Shown: positions 9,481 to 17,005, counted from the first letter of the stretch. The stretch is DNA of 18,527 bases from JBBQSU01 sp038234815 (GCA_038234815.1 JBBQSU010000071.1:1-18527); one strand, 5' to 3'. Numbers and translations are program-made. Notes: generated by a model not told the origin, from the letters alone.

Positions 9481-9573
9481 CGTTGTGGAGTGCGTGTATT
9501 GGCAGCAGCTATGCCCGGGGTTCTTCGAATCGGGCCTTCCTGAACCAAGACGTTTCGGTTGAAGGATTGTTTC

Positions 9574-9687
9574 GTGGCGAAAAGTCTAGAGATTCCTTTG
9601 GTCGAGTACGGGGTGGATGAGCTATCGTACCCCTGGCCCGAAGGAGCCTATACTGGAAATTCCTTTGCCCCAAGAAATGACCCATGA
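9574..9687 (+). CDS. Possible small protein (37 aa, GTG start)
   Basis: Weakly supported. GTG at 9574 has a good GAAGGA seven bases upstream (9561-9566). The product begins MAKSLEIPLVEYGVDELSY and has no recognised domain. It overlaps the next small frame by 71 bases and lies in the 387-base gap between groEL2 and dnaJ. The two frames share the string LEIPL, so they may be pieces of one decayed gene. Confidence 0.2.
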   Translation: MAKSLEIPLVEYGVDELSYPWPEGAYTGNSFAPRNDP

Positions 9688-9754
9688 ACTAGAGAAGATA
9701 TGGGCAGAGGAAAGCGGCAAGACCCTCAAGGCACGTCGAAAGGGCGTCGGCTGA
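9617..9754 (+). CDS. Possible small basic protein (45 aa)
   Basis: Weakly supported. ATG at 9617, TGA at 9752-9754, 42 bases before dnaJ. The product has a Pro-rich start (MSYRTPGPKEP), a charged helix (EMTHELEKIWAEESGKTLK) and a basic end (ARRKGVG). The run ggggtgg just before the ATG is a poor ribosome site. I recognise no family. The position directly before dnaJ would place it in the same transcript. Confidence 0.25.
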   Translation: MSYRTPGPKEPILEIPLPQEMTHELEKIWAEESGKTLKARRKGVG

Positions 9755-9795
9755 ATCAGCTTTGTTATTCATCTGACGAATGCCGGGATTAGTCA

Positions 9796-10932
9796 ATGGC
9801 CACAGCGAAACGCGATTATTACGAAATCCTGGGCGTCGTTCGAACTTGCGACGGCGAGGAGATTAAGCGCGCTTATCGTAAACTGGCGATGAAGTGGCAC
9901 CCCGACCGGCATCAGGGTCAGGATCATTCTGAGGCCGAAGCGAAGTTCAAGGAAGCCGCCGAGGCGTATGAGGCGCTTTCCGATCCGGCCCGCCGGCAAC
10001 GCTATGACCAGTTCGGTCACGCCGGCGCCGGCGCGCAGCACGATTTCTCGCACATGGATGTCGGCGACATCTTCTCGATGTTCGAGGACATTTTTGGCGG
10101 GGGGTTCGGTGGACGATCCGGCCGCGGAGGAGGCGGGGCGCGTGGCCCGCAGCGCGGGTTTGATCTTGAAACCCAGGTTGACCTGACACTTGAAGAGGTC
10201 GCCAATGGTGTCGAAAAAACGATCGAATTTGAAAAGCAGGACGCCTGTCCCCAATGTAATGGCTCTGGCGCCAAGGCCGGTTCTTCCCCGGTGGTGTGCG
10301 TGCAGTGTGGCGGGCAGGGCCGGGTGGCCCAACAGGGCTTTGGCGGAATGTTCCGAATGGTCACCGCCTGCCCCAACTGCCGTGGACGTGGAACGGTCAT
10401 CCGCGATCATTGCCCAAGCTGCGGGGGCACTGGCCGGCAACTTCGCAAGAGCACTGTGACCGTAAAAATCCCAGCCGGCGTACACGAAGGCCAGGCCGTG
10501 CGCGTTGCGGGGCAGGGCGAAATCGGTGAGGCCGGCGCACCTCCCGGCGATCTGCATTGTTACATCACCGTCAAGCAACACGCCTTCTTCACGCGCCACA
10601 ATAACGATCTTGTGGCACAGGTACCGATCAGTTTCACCCAGGCGGCTTTGGGCGCTACTATTGATGTGCCCACGCTCGATGGCAAGTGGGACTTGACTGT
10701 TCCGCAGGGTACGCAGCATGGCGAGGTGTTTAAAATCAAGGGCAAGGGCCTTCCCGATCTGCGCAATCAGCGCCGCGGGGATGAACTGATACAGATTATG
10801 ATCGAGGTGCCGCGCAAATTGACCGAAAAACAAAAATCGCTGTTGAAGGAACTCGCCAGTCTTGAAGACCACAACGCCATGCCGGCCAAGAAGGGCTTTT
10901 TCGATAAGGTGAAAGAGGCGTTTAAGGCCTGA
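9796..10932 (+). CDS. dnaJ: Chaperone protein DnaJ (type I Hsp40)
   Basis: The product is 378 aa with the full type I order. The J domain (residues about 6-72) has HPD at 35-37. A Gly/Phe-rich linker follows (IFGGGFGGRSGRGGGG, near residue 100-115). The zinc-finger region (about 151-213) has four CxxCxGxG modules: CPQCNGSG, CVQCGGQG, CPNCRGRG and CPSCGGTG. The C-terminal substrate-binding domains include the conserved VPTLDGKWDLTVPQGTQHG stretch. It delivers unfolded clients to DnaK and stimulates its ATPase in the cytosol. Cys18 in the J domain (VVRTCDGEEIK) is unusual. The ribosome site is weak (GGGA, 9784-9787). grpE follows 52 bases later; dnaK is not in the window. Confidence 0.97.
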   Translation: MATAKRDYYEILGVVRTCDGEEIKRAYRKLAMKWHPDRHQGQDHSEAEAKFKEAAEAYEALSDPARRQRYDQFGHAGAGAQHDFSHMDVGDIFSMFEDIFGGGFGGRSGRGGGGARGPQRGFDLETQVDLTLEEVANGVEKTIEFEKQDACPQCNGSGAKAGSSPVVCVQCGGQGRVAQQGFGGMFRMVTACPNCRGRGTVIRDHCPSCGGTGRQLRKSTVTVKIPAGVHEGQAVRVAGQGEIGEAGAPPGDLHCYITVKQHAFFTRHNNDLVAQVPISFTQAALGATIDVPTLDGKWDLTVPQGTQHGEVFKIKGKGLPDLRNQRRGDELIQIMIEVPRKLTEKQKSLLKELASLEDHNAMPAKKGFFDKVKEAFKA

Positions 10933-10984
10933 TTTTCGATCCTTGCGTGCAGCGATTTATGACCAGAAAATTTGAGTAAATGTT

Positions 10985-11506
10985 ATGAACGAAGAACCCA
11001 ACGATCTGAGCAATGATGAGAGTGTAGAAGCCGAGGCGGGTGAGCCGTTGTCGGAGTTTGAGCAACTTCAGCGCGAGCGTGACGAACTTTTTGAGCGACT
11101 GGCCCGCGCCACTGCGGATTTCCAAAACATCCGTCGTCGGCTTCAGACTGAATCCGATCAGCGCGCTCAGTATGCCAACAGCAAACTAATCACTAGCCTG
11201 TTGCCTGTGATCGATAATTTCGAGCGAGCGCTGGCCGTCGATCCGGCCAAGTCAGACGCGGCCTCCATTATCAAGGGCATGCAGATCGTTCACGACCAAT
11301 GGTTGAGCGTTTTGAAACAACAGTTGGTGGAAGAGATCAATCCCGAGCCGGGCACGCCGTTCAATCCAGAGCAACACCAGGCCCTGATTCAACAGGACAG
11401 TAAGGAATACGCCGAACCGTCGGTGATCCAGGTGCTTCAGAAGGGCTATGCGCTGCATGGGCGGACACTCCGGCCGGCGCAGGTTTCGGTCAGTACGTCA
11501 AAATAA
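10985..11506 (+). CDS. grpE: Nucleotide exchange factor GrpE
   Basis: The product is 173 aa. An acidic, disordered N terminus (to about residue 20) leads into the long dimerising helix (EFEQLQRERDELFERLARA), then the family signature ATADFQNIRRRLQTE, the four-helix-bundle segment LLPVIDNFERALA, and the beta domain ending GYALHGRTLRPAQVSVS. It releases ADP from DnaK and acts as a thermosensor in well-studied homologues. It follows dnaJ by 52 bases, which suggests one transcript with it. Only a weak GAG-type ribosome site precedes the ATG. Confidence 0.95.
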   Translation: MNEEPNDLSNDESVEAEAGEPLSEFEQLQRERDELFERLARATADFQNIRRRLQTESDQRAQYANSKLITSLLPVIDNFERALAVDPAKSDAASIIKGMQIVHDQWLSVLKQQLVEEINPEPGTPFNPEQHQALIQQDSKEYAEPSVIQVLQKGYALHGRTLRPAQVSVSTSK

Positions 11507-11587
11507 AGATGCAAATTGACGGCAGCGATTGCCGTGGGACGATTTGCGGTTCGGTTTCGACAACGCGGCTTTGTTCTGAAATACAAA

Positions 11588-12001
11588 ATGCCAACCTACG
11601 AATATAAATGCGACGCCTGCGGCACGGAATTTGAAAAATTCCAATCGATGACTGCCGCGCCGGTCAAAATCTGCCCAACCTGTGGTAAGAAAAAGGTGCG
11701 GCGCCTGATCAGCACCGGTGCCGGCCTGATTTTTAAAGGCAGTGGTTTTTACATCACCGACTATCGCGACCAGGGATACAAGGACAAGGCAAAAGCCGAC
11801 GCGCCCGGCGACGCCAAGCCCGCAGAGGGAAAGCCAGCCGAAACCAAAGCGCCCGAAGGCAAGCCGTCTGAATCAAAGTCGTCAGAGTCGAAGCCGGCCG
11901 AGGCCAAGGCCTCGGCACCGACAAGCAAGGCCGACAATTCATCGCCAAAGGGCGATTCCAAGCCGGCCGGCGGCAAATCCGACAAGGGATCCAAGAAGTA
12001 A
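11588..12001 (+). CDS. FmdB-family zinc ribbon protein with disordered Lys/Ser/Pro/Glu tail
   Basis: The product is 137 aa. The N-terminal 45 residues are a typical FmdB/CxxC-CxxC zinc ribbon: MPTYEYKCDACGTEFEKFQ with Cys8-Cys11 and Cys29-Cys32 (CPTCGKKKVRRL), followed by the conserved FKGSGFYITDY. From about residue 65 to the end it is a low-complexity tail of repeated KPAE, KPSES and SKPA-like units. The start at 11588 fits the family exactly; the frame is open from 11516 without similarity. The family is named for a putative regulator of formamidase genes; its real role is unclear, and a small RNA- or ribosome-associated role is only a guess. yacG starts five bases after its stop, so the two are probably translationally coupled. 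Confidence 0.85.
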   Translation: MPTYEYKCDACGTEFEKFQSMTAAPVKICPTCGKKKVRRLISTGAGLIFKGSGFYITDYRDQGYKDKAKADAPGDAKPAEGKPAETKAPEGKPSESKSSESKPAEAKASAPTSKADNSSPKGDSKPAGGKSDKGSKK

Positions 12002-12006
12002 CGCCG

Positions 12007-12180
12007 ATGATCTGCCCCGTGTGCAAATCGCCGATTGATCCTGCGGATAGCGCAGTACCCGTGCCCTTTTGCAGCGATCGCTGCAAGCTTATTGACTTGG
12101 GCCGCTGGCTCGACGGCCGCTATCAGATTCCCGTTGCCGACGATGATCGGGATGAATCTGATGCAGACCCCGGCCAGTAG
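12007..12180 (+). CDS. yacG: DNA gyrase inhibitor YacG (zinc-binding)
   Basis: The product is 57 aa. Cys3, Cys6, Cys22 and Cys26 form the family's C-X2-C-X15-C-X3-C zinc site, in the context ICPVCKSPI and PFCSDRCKLIDLGRWLDG. The latter is nearly diagnostic for YacG. The E. coli protein binds GyrB and blocks DNA binding by gyrase. The C terminus is acidic (ADDDRDESDADPG), as in homologues. It starts five bases after the FmdB-like stop without its own ribosome site, so translational coupling is likely. An intrinsic terminator begins at its stop codon, which makes it the last gene of the transcript. Confidence 0.93.
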   Translation: MICPVCKSPIDPADSAVPVPFCSDRCKLIDLGRWLDGRYQIPVADDDRDESDADPGQ

Positions 12181-12209
12181 GGCCGCGGCATCACTCGGCC
12201 CTTTTCTCT
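12180..12209 (+). terminator. Intrinsic terminator after yacG
   Basis: GGGCCG (12180-12185) pairs perfectly with CGGCCC (12196-12201) around a ten-base loop; TTTTCTCTT follows at once. It probably ends the dnaJ-grpE-fmdB-yacG transcript. The stem begins on the last base of the yacG stop codon. Confidence 0.75.
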
Positions 12210-12264
12210 TCGGCAATGTTTCAAATCTGGCGTGACCTGCCCCGCATTCGCCCGGCAGGCGGTC

Positions 12265-12270
12265 TACAAT
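12265..12270 (+). promoter_or_regulatory. Pribnow-like -10 hexamer before the P450 gene
   Basis: TACAAT ends nine bases before the ATG at 12280, just after a terminator. Transcription would start at about 12276-12278, leaving almost no leader; no Shine-Dalgarno sequence is present. No convincing -35 box is seen 16-18 bases upstream. Confidence 0.35.
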
Positions 12271-12279
12271 CGATCACAA

Positions 12280-13767
12280 ATGACGACTGGCCCTTCGATC
12301 GACAACTCCGCTCGTGCTCGCCAAGCCCCGCTACTGAAAGGCCACTGGCTTTTTGGTGTGAATTTTCAGATGCGCAAAGATCCTCTGGGCACCATGACCC
12401 GCGGGATGCGTCGATTGGGCGATGCAGTGTATCTGCATCTCGGTCCGTATCGGGCCACACTTCTGCGCAATCCCGAGCACATCAAGCACGTTTTCGTCGA
12501 CAACGCGGCCAATTACTCCAAGAAGACTCGAGGATACATTAAGGCTCGGCTGGTCCTCGGCGACGGCTTGGTGACCAGTGAAGGCGAATTGTGGCAGCGG
12601 CAAAGGCGCATCGCCACGCCGGCGTTCAGTCGGCAGCGCGTCGAAGGCTTTGGCAAGACGATGGTGAACGCGACGCAACAGATGCTGGATGGATGGCCCA
12701 GCTGCGTGAGCGCGCAGTCCTCGCTGGTAAATGGTTCCACCGATCAAATTTCTCGTGTCGATCAAAGAGGGCCGCAGGACCCGTCGGAGGCCGGAGATGC
12801 CGACGGAATGGGCGTCGTGGACGTGTTTTCGGAAATGATGAAGGTGACGCTGCGCATCGCCGTGCAGACGCTTCTGGGCATCGGTCCAAATAGTGATCTT
12901 GAGCGCCTTAGTGGCGCAGTGTCGGAAGTGCTGGAGCGGACCAACGCGCTGATTACGAATCCTTTCAGCTTGCCGGCATGGGTTCCGCTTCCAAAGAACC
13001 GCGCTTTCAAGCGCGCCCTCGGTGTGCTGGATCGGTTTGTGTTTGACGCCATCGCCAGGCGACGCGCGCAATTCAATGAGTCGCCGGATGCACCGGCAAC
13101 CGATCTTCTATCCATTCTGCTGCGCGCCCGCGACGAGCAGACCGGGCAGGGCATGGGCGATCGGCAGCTTCGGGACGAAGCCGTGACCATCCTCATCGCA
13201 GGGCACGAAACCACTGCCAACGCGCTGAGCTGGGCCTTGTATCTGCTCGCAAGTCATCCGCAGGTGCAGGCAGACCTAATCCGCGAGATACAACAGGTTC
13301 TCGGAAAGCGCCCGCCTTTGCCCGAAGACATTCCACAGCTTCGCCTGACGCGCGCAGTGATCGACGAAGCCCTGCGGCTCTATCCACCCGCATGGATGAT
13401 CGGACGACACGCCGTGAAAGATGACACCATCGGCCCGTATTCCATTCGCGCCAACGAATTTATTTTGATCAGTCCGTATATGACTCACCGGCATCCGGGC
13501 TTGTGGGACTCCGCCGACGAATTCGATCCCAATCGTTTCATGGATGGACGCAGTGACCGCCTGCCGAAATTTGCCTATATTCCCTTCGGCGGTGGCCAGC
13601 GGTTCTGCATCGGTGCCAATTTCGCACTGCTTCAATCGGTATTGATGCTGGCGAGCATTTGTCAGCGATTTGAACTCGGCGTCGTCGAGTCTCACCCGAT
13701 CGTCCCTTATGCCATGATTACACTCCGTCCGAAGTTCGGCATTCGGCTGAAGGTCAAGAAGCGGTGA
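12280..13767 (+). CDS. Cytochrome P450 monooxygenase
   Basis: The product is 495 aa. The heme-binding loop FGGGQRFCIGANFA has its ligand at Cys443. The oxygen-activating I-helix motif AGHETTANALSW, the K-helix ExxR (EALRLYPPAW) and the meander PxRF equivalent (FDPNRF) are all intact, so an active enzyme is expected. Electrons must come from separate redox partners; no ferredoxin or reductase gene is nearby. There is no membrane anchor, so it is probably cytosolic. Residues 140-176, between the D-helix region (QQMLDGW) and the next conserved helix (VVDVFSEMMKVTLRI), are a polar insertion that I do not expect in bacterial P450s. I start at 12280; an in-frame GTG at 12232 would add 16 residues. 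The substrate cannot be told; the ETT motif and length resemble fatty-acid or terpene hydroxylases. Confidence 0.93.
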   Translation: MTTGPSIDNSARARQAPLLKGHWLFGVNFQMRKDPLGTMTRGMRRLGDAVYLHLGPYRATLLRNPEHIKHVFVDNAANYSKKTRGYIKARLVLGDGLVTSEGELWQRQRRIATPAFSRQRVEGFGKTMVNATQQMLDGWPSCVSAQSSLVNGSTDQISRVDQRGPQDPSEAGDADGMGVVDVFSEMMKVTLRIAVQTLLGIGPNSDLERLSGAVSEVLERTNALITNPFSLPAWVPLPKNRAFKRALGVLDRFVFDAIARRRAQFNESPDAPATDLLSILLRARDEQTGQGMGDRQLRDEAVTILIAGHETTANALSWALYLLASHPQVQADLIREIQQVLGKRPPLPEDIPQLRLTRAVIDEALRLYPPAWMIGRHAVKDDTIGPYSIRANEFILISPYMTHRHPGLWDSADEFDPNRFMDGRSDRLPKFAYIPFGGGQRFCIGANFALLQSVLMLASICQRFELGVVESHPIVPYAMITLRPKFGIRLKVKKR

Positions 13768-13810
13768 TCAACCCCTTATTTCCTTGGCGACCCCTCGTGC
13801 CTTGTTCCTC

Positions 13811-13816
13811 TATAAT
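13811..13816 (+). promoter_or_regulatory. Consensus -10 hexamer before the cysteine desulfurase gene
   Basis: A perfect TATAAT ends seven bases before the ATG at 13823. With a usual -10 to +1 distance the transcript would begin on the A of the start codon. There is no clear Shine-Dalgarno sequence. TTGGCG (13784-13789) is a possible -35, but the 21-base spacing is too long. Confidence 0.45.
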
Positions 13817-13822
13817 GCGAAG

Positions 13823-14968
13823 ATGAGTCTCGTCTACCTCGATAATAACGCAACCACCAGGCCAGCGCCCGAAGTCGTTGCCGCGATGGTGACGACGATG
13901 ACCGACCTGTGGGGCAATCCGTCGAGCGTGCATCGCTTTGGCCAACTGGCCCGACGGGCGATTGACGAAGCCCGGGGGCGCTTGGCGATTCTCGTCGGCT
14001 GCGCCGAAAACGAGATCATCTTCACCGGCGGGGGCACTGAATCAATCAATACGGCCATACGCGGGCTTTTCGCTGCACGCGCGCCGCGCAAGCGCATTCT
14101 CACCAGCAGCGTGGAACATTCCGCCACTCGCGAGCTTTGCGCGCAGATGGAAAAGGAAGGCGCCGCGGTCGTTCGCATTGGTGTAGATCGGCAGGGGAGC
14201 CTCGATCTCGATCAGTTGCGATTCGAACTTACATTCGAAACAGCGCTGGTTAGCCTCATGTGGGCCAACAATGAGACCGGCGTGCTGTTTCCCGTCCAGG
14301 AAGTAGGCGCACTCTGCCGCGCGGCGCGTGTGCCGTTTCATTGCGATGCCACGCAGGCGGTGGGCAAAATACCGGTGAATTTCGCCGCGGTTCCCATCGA
14401 CGCCCTCAGCCTGGCGGGCCACAAGTTTCAGGGGCCTAAGGGGATTGGCGCGCTGGTCGTGCGCCGCGGGGTGCGCATCCGTCCGCTGTCGATCGGAGGC
14501 CCGCAGGAGCGCAACCGGCGGGGGGGCACCGAAAACGTCCCTGGCATCGTCGGCCTCGGCGCCGCTGCCGAACTCGCGCTAAATCGCCTGCCGGAAATGC
14601 CGCGAGTTTCCGCCTTGCGCGACCGCATGGAACGATCGATTCTGGCCAGCATCCCAGGCACTTGTCTCAATGGCGATCCCGACGCGCGCTTGCCCAACAC
14701 CTCCAACATCGGGTTTCCCTCGCTTCAAGCCGAAGCCATCTTGCTGTTGCTTAGCGAGCAGGGCATCTGCGCCTCCGCCGGCGCCGCTTGCAGCAGCGGG
14801 AGCCTCGAACCGTCCGTCGTCCTTCGCGCCATGGGCATAGACGAGCGCATCGCTCATGGATCGGTCCGCTTCAGCCTCTCGCATGATACAACTGACGCCG
14901 AGGTCGATTTCCTCCTCGAAAGGCTCCCCGCGATCATCGCACGCCTGTCGAAAGTGTTGCCCGTGTGA
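13823..14968 (+). CDS. Cysteine desulfurase, NifS/IscS type (class V aminotransferase fold)
   Basis: The product is 381 aa. It is a PLP enzyme that takes sulfur from cysteine, giving alanine and an enzyme persulfide, for Fe-S cluster or thionucleoside synthesis. Visible features are YLDNNATTRP at the N terminus, GGGTESINTAI (PLP phosphate site), the His of SSVEHSAT, ANNETGV, the Asp of HCDATQAVGK, the PLP Schiff-base Lys201 in LAGHKFQGPKG, RRGGTENVPG, and the sulfur-carrying Cys323 in SAGAACSSGSLEPS. The short loop around Cys323 followed by LEPS resembles the IscS/NifS group more than SufS. The ATG at 13823 fits the family; the upstream TTG at 13784 does not. No iscU, nifU or iscR gene is adjacent, so the acceptor is unknown. 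Confidence 0.95.
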   Translation: MSLVYLDNNATTRPAPEVVAAMVTTMTDLWGNPSSVHRFGQLARRAIDEARGRLAILVGCAENEIIFTGGGTESINTAIRGLFAARAPRKRILTSSVEHSATRELCAQMEKEGAAVVRIGVDRQGSLDLDQLRFELTFETALVSLMWANNETGVLFPVQEVGALCRAARVPFHCDATQAVGKIPVNFAAVPIDALSLAGHKFQGPKGIGALVVRRGVRIRPLSIGGPQERNRRGGTENVPGIVGLGAAAELALNRLPEMPRVSALRDRMERSILASIPGTCLNGDPDARLPNTSNIGFPSLQAEAILLLLSEQGICASAGAACSSGSLEPSVVLRAMGIDERIAHGSVRFSLSHDTTDAEVDFLLERLPAIIARLSKVLPV

Positions 14969-15052
14969 TCGCTTCAAACCCGCGCGGACGGTTTGCAAGT
15001 TCCATCGCCATCGCCCAAACTCTCTCGCGTGATACACTTGGCGGGTTTGGTT

Positions 15053-16015
15053 ATGTCTCGCAACCTCGGACTGTTCCTGCTGATTGTCGCGGCGGGCGGG
15101 TTGTATGCCGGTTCTCGGTGGATGACGCGCGCCTTTTTGGCGGGCGTGCAGTCCCAGCCCGGCAAGCGGGCCATCGCGCAGTGGCTGCCTATCTGCATCG
15201 TTTCCCTGCTAGCCACTGCGATGGATCGGCCCGCTATCGCGCTGGGCGTGATCTTTTCCACAAGCGTGGCCAGCCTCAGTCTCGTCACCGGAAGCGTCGC
15301 CATGCTCGCGCCTATCAACGCGCCTGCGAGCTTTCGTCGAAGCTGGATATTCCTGCTTCCGGCGGCATTGCTCACGTTGCTGATTGGCTTCAAGGGTCGT
15401 CTTGAGTGGTATCACGCCGTGATGCTCCTGCTTGAAGGCGCGGTCATCTGGCGCGTGTGGTGCGAAATGCCTGAAGAACCCGCCGCCAATGAACCGCCAG
15501 CAGTTGCACCGGCGCCGGCCCGCCGAGTCGGGTTGATCGTCGTTGCATCGATCATCATCTTGCTGAGCGCCAGCGCGGCTGTGGCAGGTACGATCGACAT
15601 GGCCACGCGGATCAGCCTCGCTCCGGCCGGATTGATCGCCGCAGCGCTGGTCGCGCCGCTACTGGTGCTGCCGATGATCGGGGCCGGGCAGCATTTGGTC
15701 ACTGCGGGGCGCGGCTGGGAGGCCGCCGGGTCGAACCTCGGCCTGGTCCTGCTTAATCTTTGTCTGGCACTTCCGCTGACGATTCTGGAATGGCACGCGA
15801 TTCACTTTTTTCGCCCGCTTCGCGAAGGCGCGCTCCCCAGTTTGCTGGCGTATCCTGTCGGTATTTGGCGCGTCGATGCGGTCGTATTGGTCGTTCTTGG
15901 GTTGATGATGGTCCCCGTCAGCCTGGGCCGCTGGACTCTTTCGCGCAATGAAGGCATTGTGCTGGTCGCCGGCTACATCGTCTATGTGTCCATGGCCGTC
16001 GTCGCGTCGTTCTAG
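15053..16015 (+). CDS. Na+/Ca2+ exchanger (CaCA/YrbG)-like membrane protein with degenerate motifs
   Basis: The product is 320 aa, with about ten hydrophobic segments in two halves separated by a Pro/Ala/Glu-rich linker (residues about 140-160). That length and plan are the same as YrbG-type cation/Ca2+ exchangers. Fold clues are LALGVIFSTSVASLSLVTG, where family members have LALGNVVGSN-type alpha-repeat ends, AAGSNLGLVLLNLCLALP in the second half, and the closing SRNEGIVLVAGYIVYVSM. The GTSLPE-type motifs that carry the acidic ion-binding residue are not recognisable in either half (PICIVSLLATAMDRP and APLLVLPMIGAG stand there), so transport of Ca2+ by the usual mechanism is doubtful. I start at the ATG at 15053; the frame is open from 14993, but those residues are not membrane-like. 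It begins 84 bases after the desulfurase. Confidence 0.65.
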   Translation: MSRNLGLFLLIVAAGGLYAGSRWMTRAFLAGVQSQPGKRAIAQWLPICIVSLLATAMDRPAIALGVIFSTSVASLSLVTGSVAMLAPINAPASFRRSWIFLLPAALLTLLIGFKGRLEWYHAVMLLLEGAVIWRVWCEMPEEPAANEPPAVAPAPARRVGLIVVASIIILLSASAAVAGTIDMATRISLAPAGLIAAALVAPLLVLPMIGAGQHLVTAGRGWEAAGSNLGLVLLNLCLALPLTILEWHAIHFFRPLREGALPSLLAYPVGIWRVDAVVLVVLGLMMVPVSLGRWTLSRNEGIVLVAGYIVYVSMAVVASF

Positions 16016-16101
16016 TCGGCCTGGGGCGGCCTGGGTGTCTCGTCGACTAACTCATTTATTCAAACCCTCTCTTCGCGGCTTTGCATCCTCGCACGGGCGG
16101 T

Positions 16102-16107
16102 TATTAT
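16102..16107 (+). promoter_or_regulatory. Pribnow-like -10 hexamer before thyX
   Basis: TATTAT ends seven bases before the thyX ATG at 16115, at the same distance as the TATAAT before the desulfurase. TTGCAT at 16081-16086 is a possible -35, with a short 15-base spacer. No Shine-Dalgarno sequence is visible between it and the ATG. Confidence 0.35.
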
Positions 16108-16114
16108 CCCTGCC

Positions 16115-17005
16115 ATGAGCATCGACCTCTCCAAAATCCAAATCGAACAAAAGCCGCACGAAACAGAAATGTATGACGTGATGGGAGGAAAAAGCCGGTG
16201 GGAGGTGAAAATCCACGATCACGGCCTGGTCGCGCTCACCGACGTCATGCCCCGCATGGTGCCTGTCGGCAAGACCGCCGACTTCGCCATCGTGCAGGCG
16301 GCGCGTGTGTCTTATGGTCAGGGCACTAAACAGGTGAACGAGGACCGCGGGCTGATTCGATATCTGGCCCGGCACCGGCATACCACGCCGTTTGAGATGA
16401 TCGAGTTCAAATTCCACCACGTCATGCCGATCTTTATCGCCAGGCAGTGGATTCGTCATCGCACTGCCAACGTCAACGAATATTCCGCCCGCTACAGTGT
16501 GGTGAAGGATCGCTTCTACCGCCCCTCGCTGGCTAACGTCCGCAAACAGAGCATGGCCAACCGGCAGGGCGGCGAAGAGCCGATCGACGAATCGACCGCG
16601 AGCGAATTTCTGGCGTATCTCGACAAGACCGAATCGCTTTACAAGGACTATGAAGGACTGATGGAAAAAGGCGTGACCCGCGAGTTGGCCCGAATCGGCC
16701 TGCCCGTCAGCGTCTATACCGAATGGTACTGGAAGATCGACCTTCACAATCTTTTCCACTTCCTATCCCTGCGTATGGACGCCCACGCCCAGCAGGAAAT
16801 CCAGGACTACGCCCGCGCGATGTTCGCGCTCATTAAGCCCATCTGCCCAATCGCCGCGGAGGCTTTTGAGGATTACAACTTCGAATCGTTGCATCTCAGC
16901 CGATTGGAAATTGAGGCCATCAAGACCGGCCAGCCCATCGACACCCAAAACAAGCGCGAGGCAGCAGAGTGGGAGGAAAAGAAACAGCGCTTGGGGCTGC
17001 GATAG
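16115..17005 (+). CDS. thyX: Flavin-dependent thymidylate synthase ThyX
   Basis: The product is 296 aa. The diagnostic ThyX motif RHRX7S is at residues 114-124 (RHRTANVNEYS, followed by ARYS). Before it come RHRHTTPFEMIEFKFH and the conserved IARQWI. Further on, NLFHFLSLRMDAHAQQEIQ matches the conserved C-terminal region that binds FAD and dUMP. The enzyme makes dTMP from dUMP with methylene-tetrahydrofolate, FAD and NADPH, replacing ThyA. It is longer than the roughly 220-250 aa of many homologues because of an N-terminal extension of about 40 residues and a charged tail. It stands alone in this window, with a possible leaderless start and a structured intergenic region downstream. Confidence 0.96.
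   Translation: MSIDLSKIQIEQKPHETEMYDVMGGKSRWEVKIHDHGLVALTDVMPRMVPVGKTADFAIVQAARVSYGQGTKQVNEDRGLIRYLARHRHTTPFEMIEFKFHHVMPIFIARQWIRHRTANVNEYSARYSVVKDRFYRPSLANVRKQSMANRQGGEEPIDESTASEFLAYLDKTESLYKDYEGLMEKGVTRELARIGLPVSVYTEWYWKIDLHNLFHFLSLRMDAHAQQEIQDYARAMFALIKPICPIAAEAFEDYNFESLHLSRLEIEAIKTGQPIDTQNKREAAEWEEKKQRLGLR

Noticed and set aside
9793..10872. 359-codon open frame antisense to dnaJ
   Set aside because: Shadow frame; the plus-strand DnaJ has every expected domain and motif.
11858..11990. Possible short tandem DNA repeat in the FmdB-like tail
   Set aside because: The periodicity is at the amino-acid level (Lys-Pro-Ala-Glu/Ser) with varied codons; it is not a clean DNA repeat or CRISPR.
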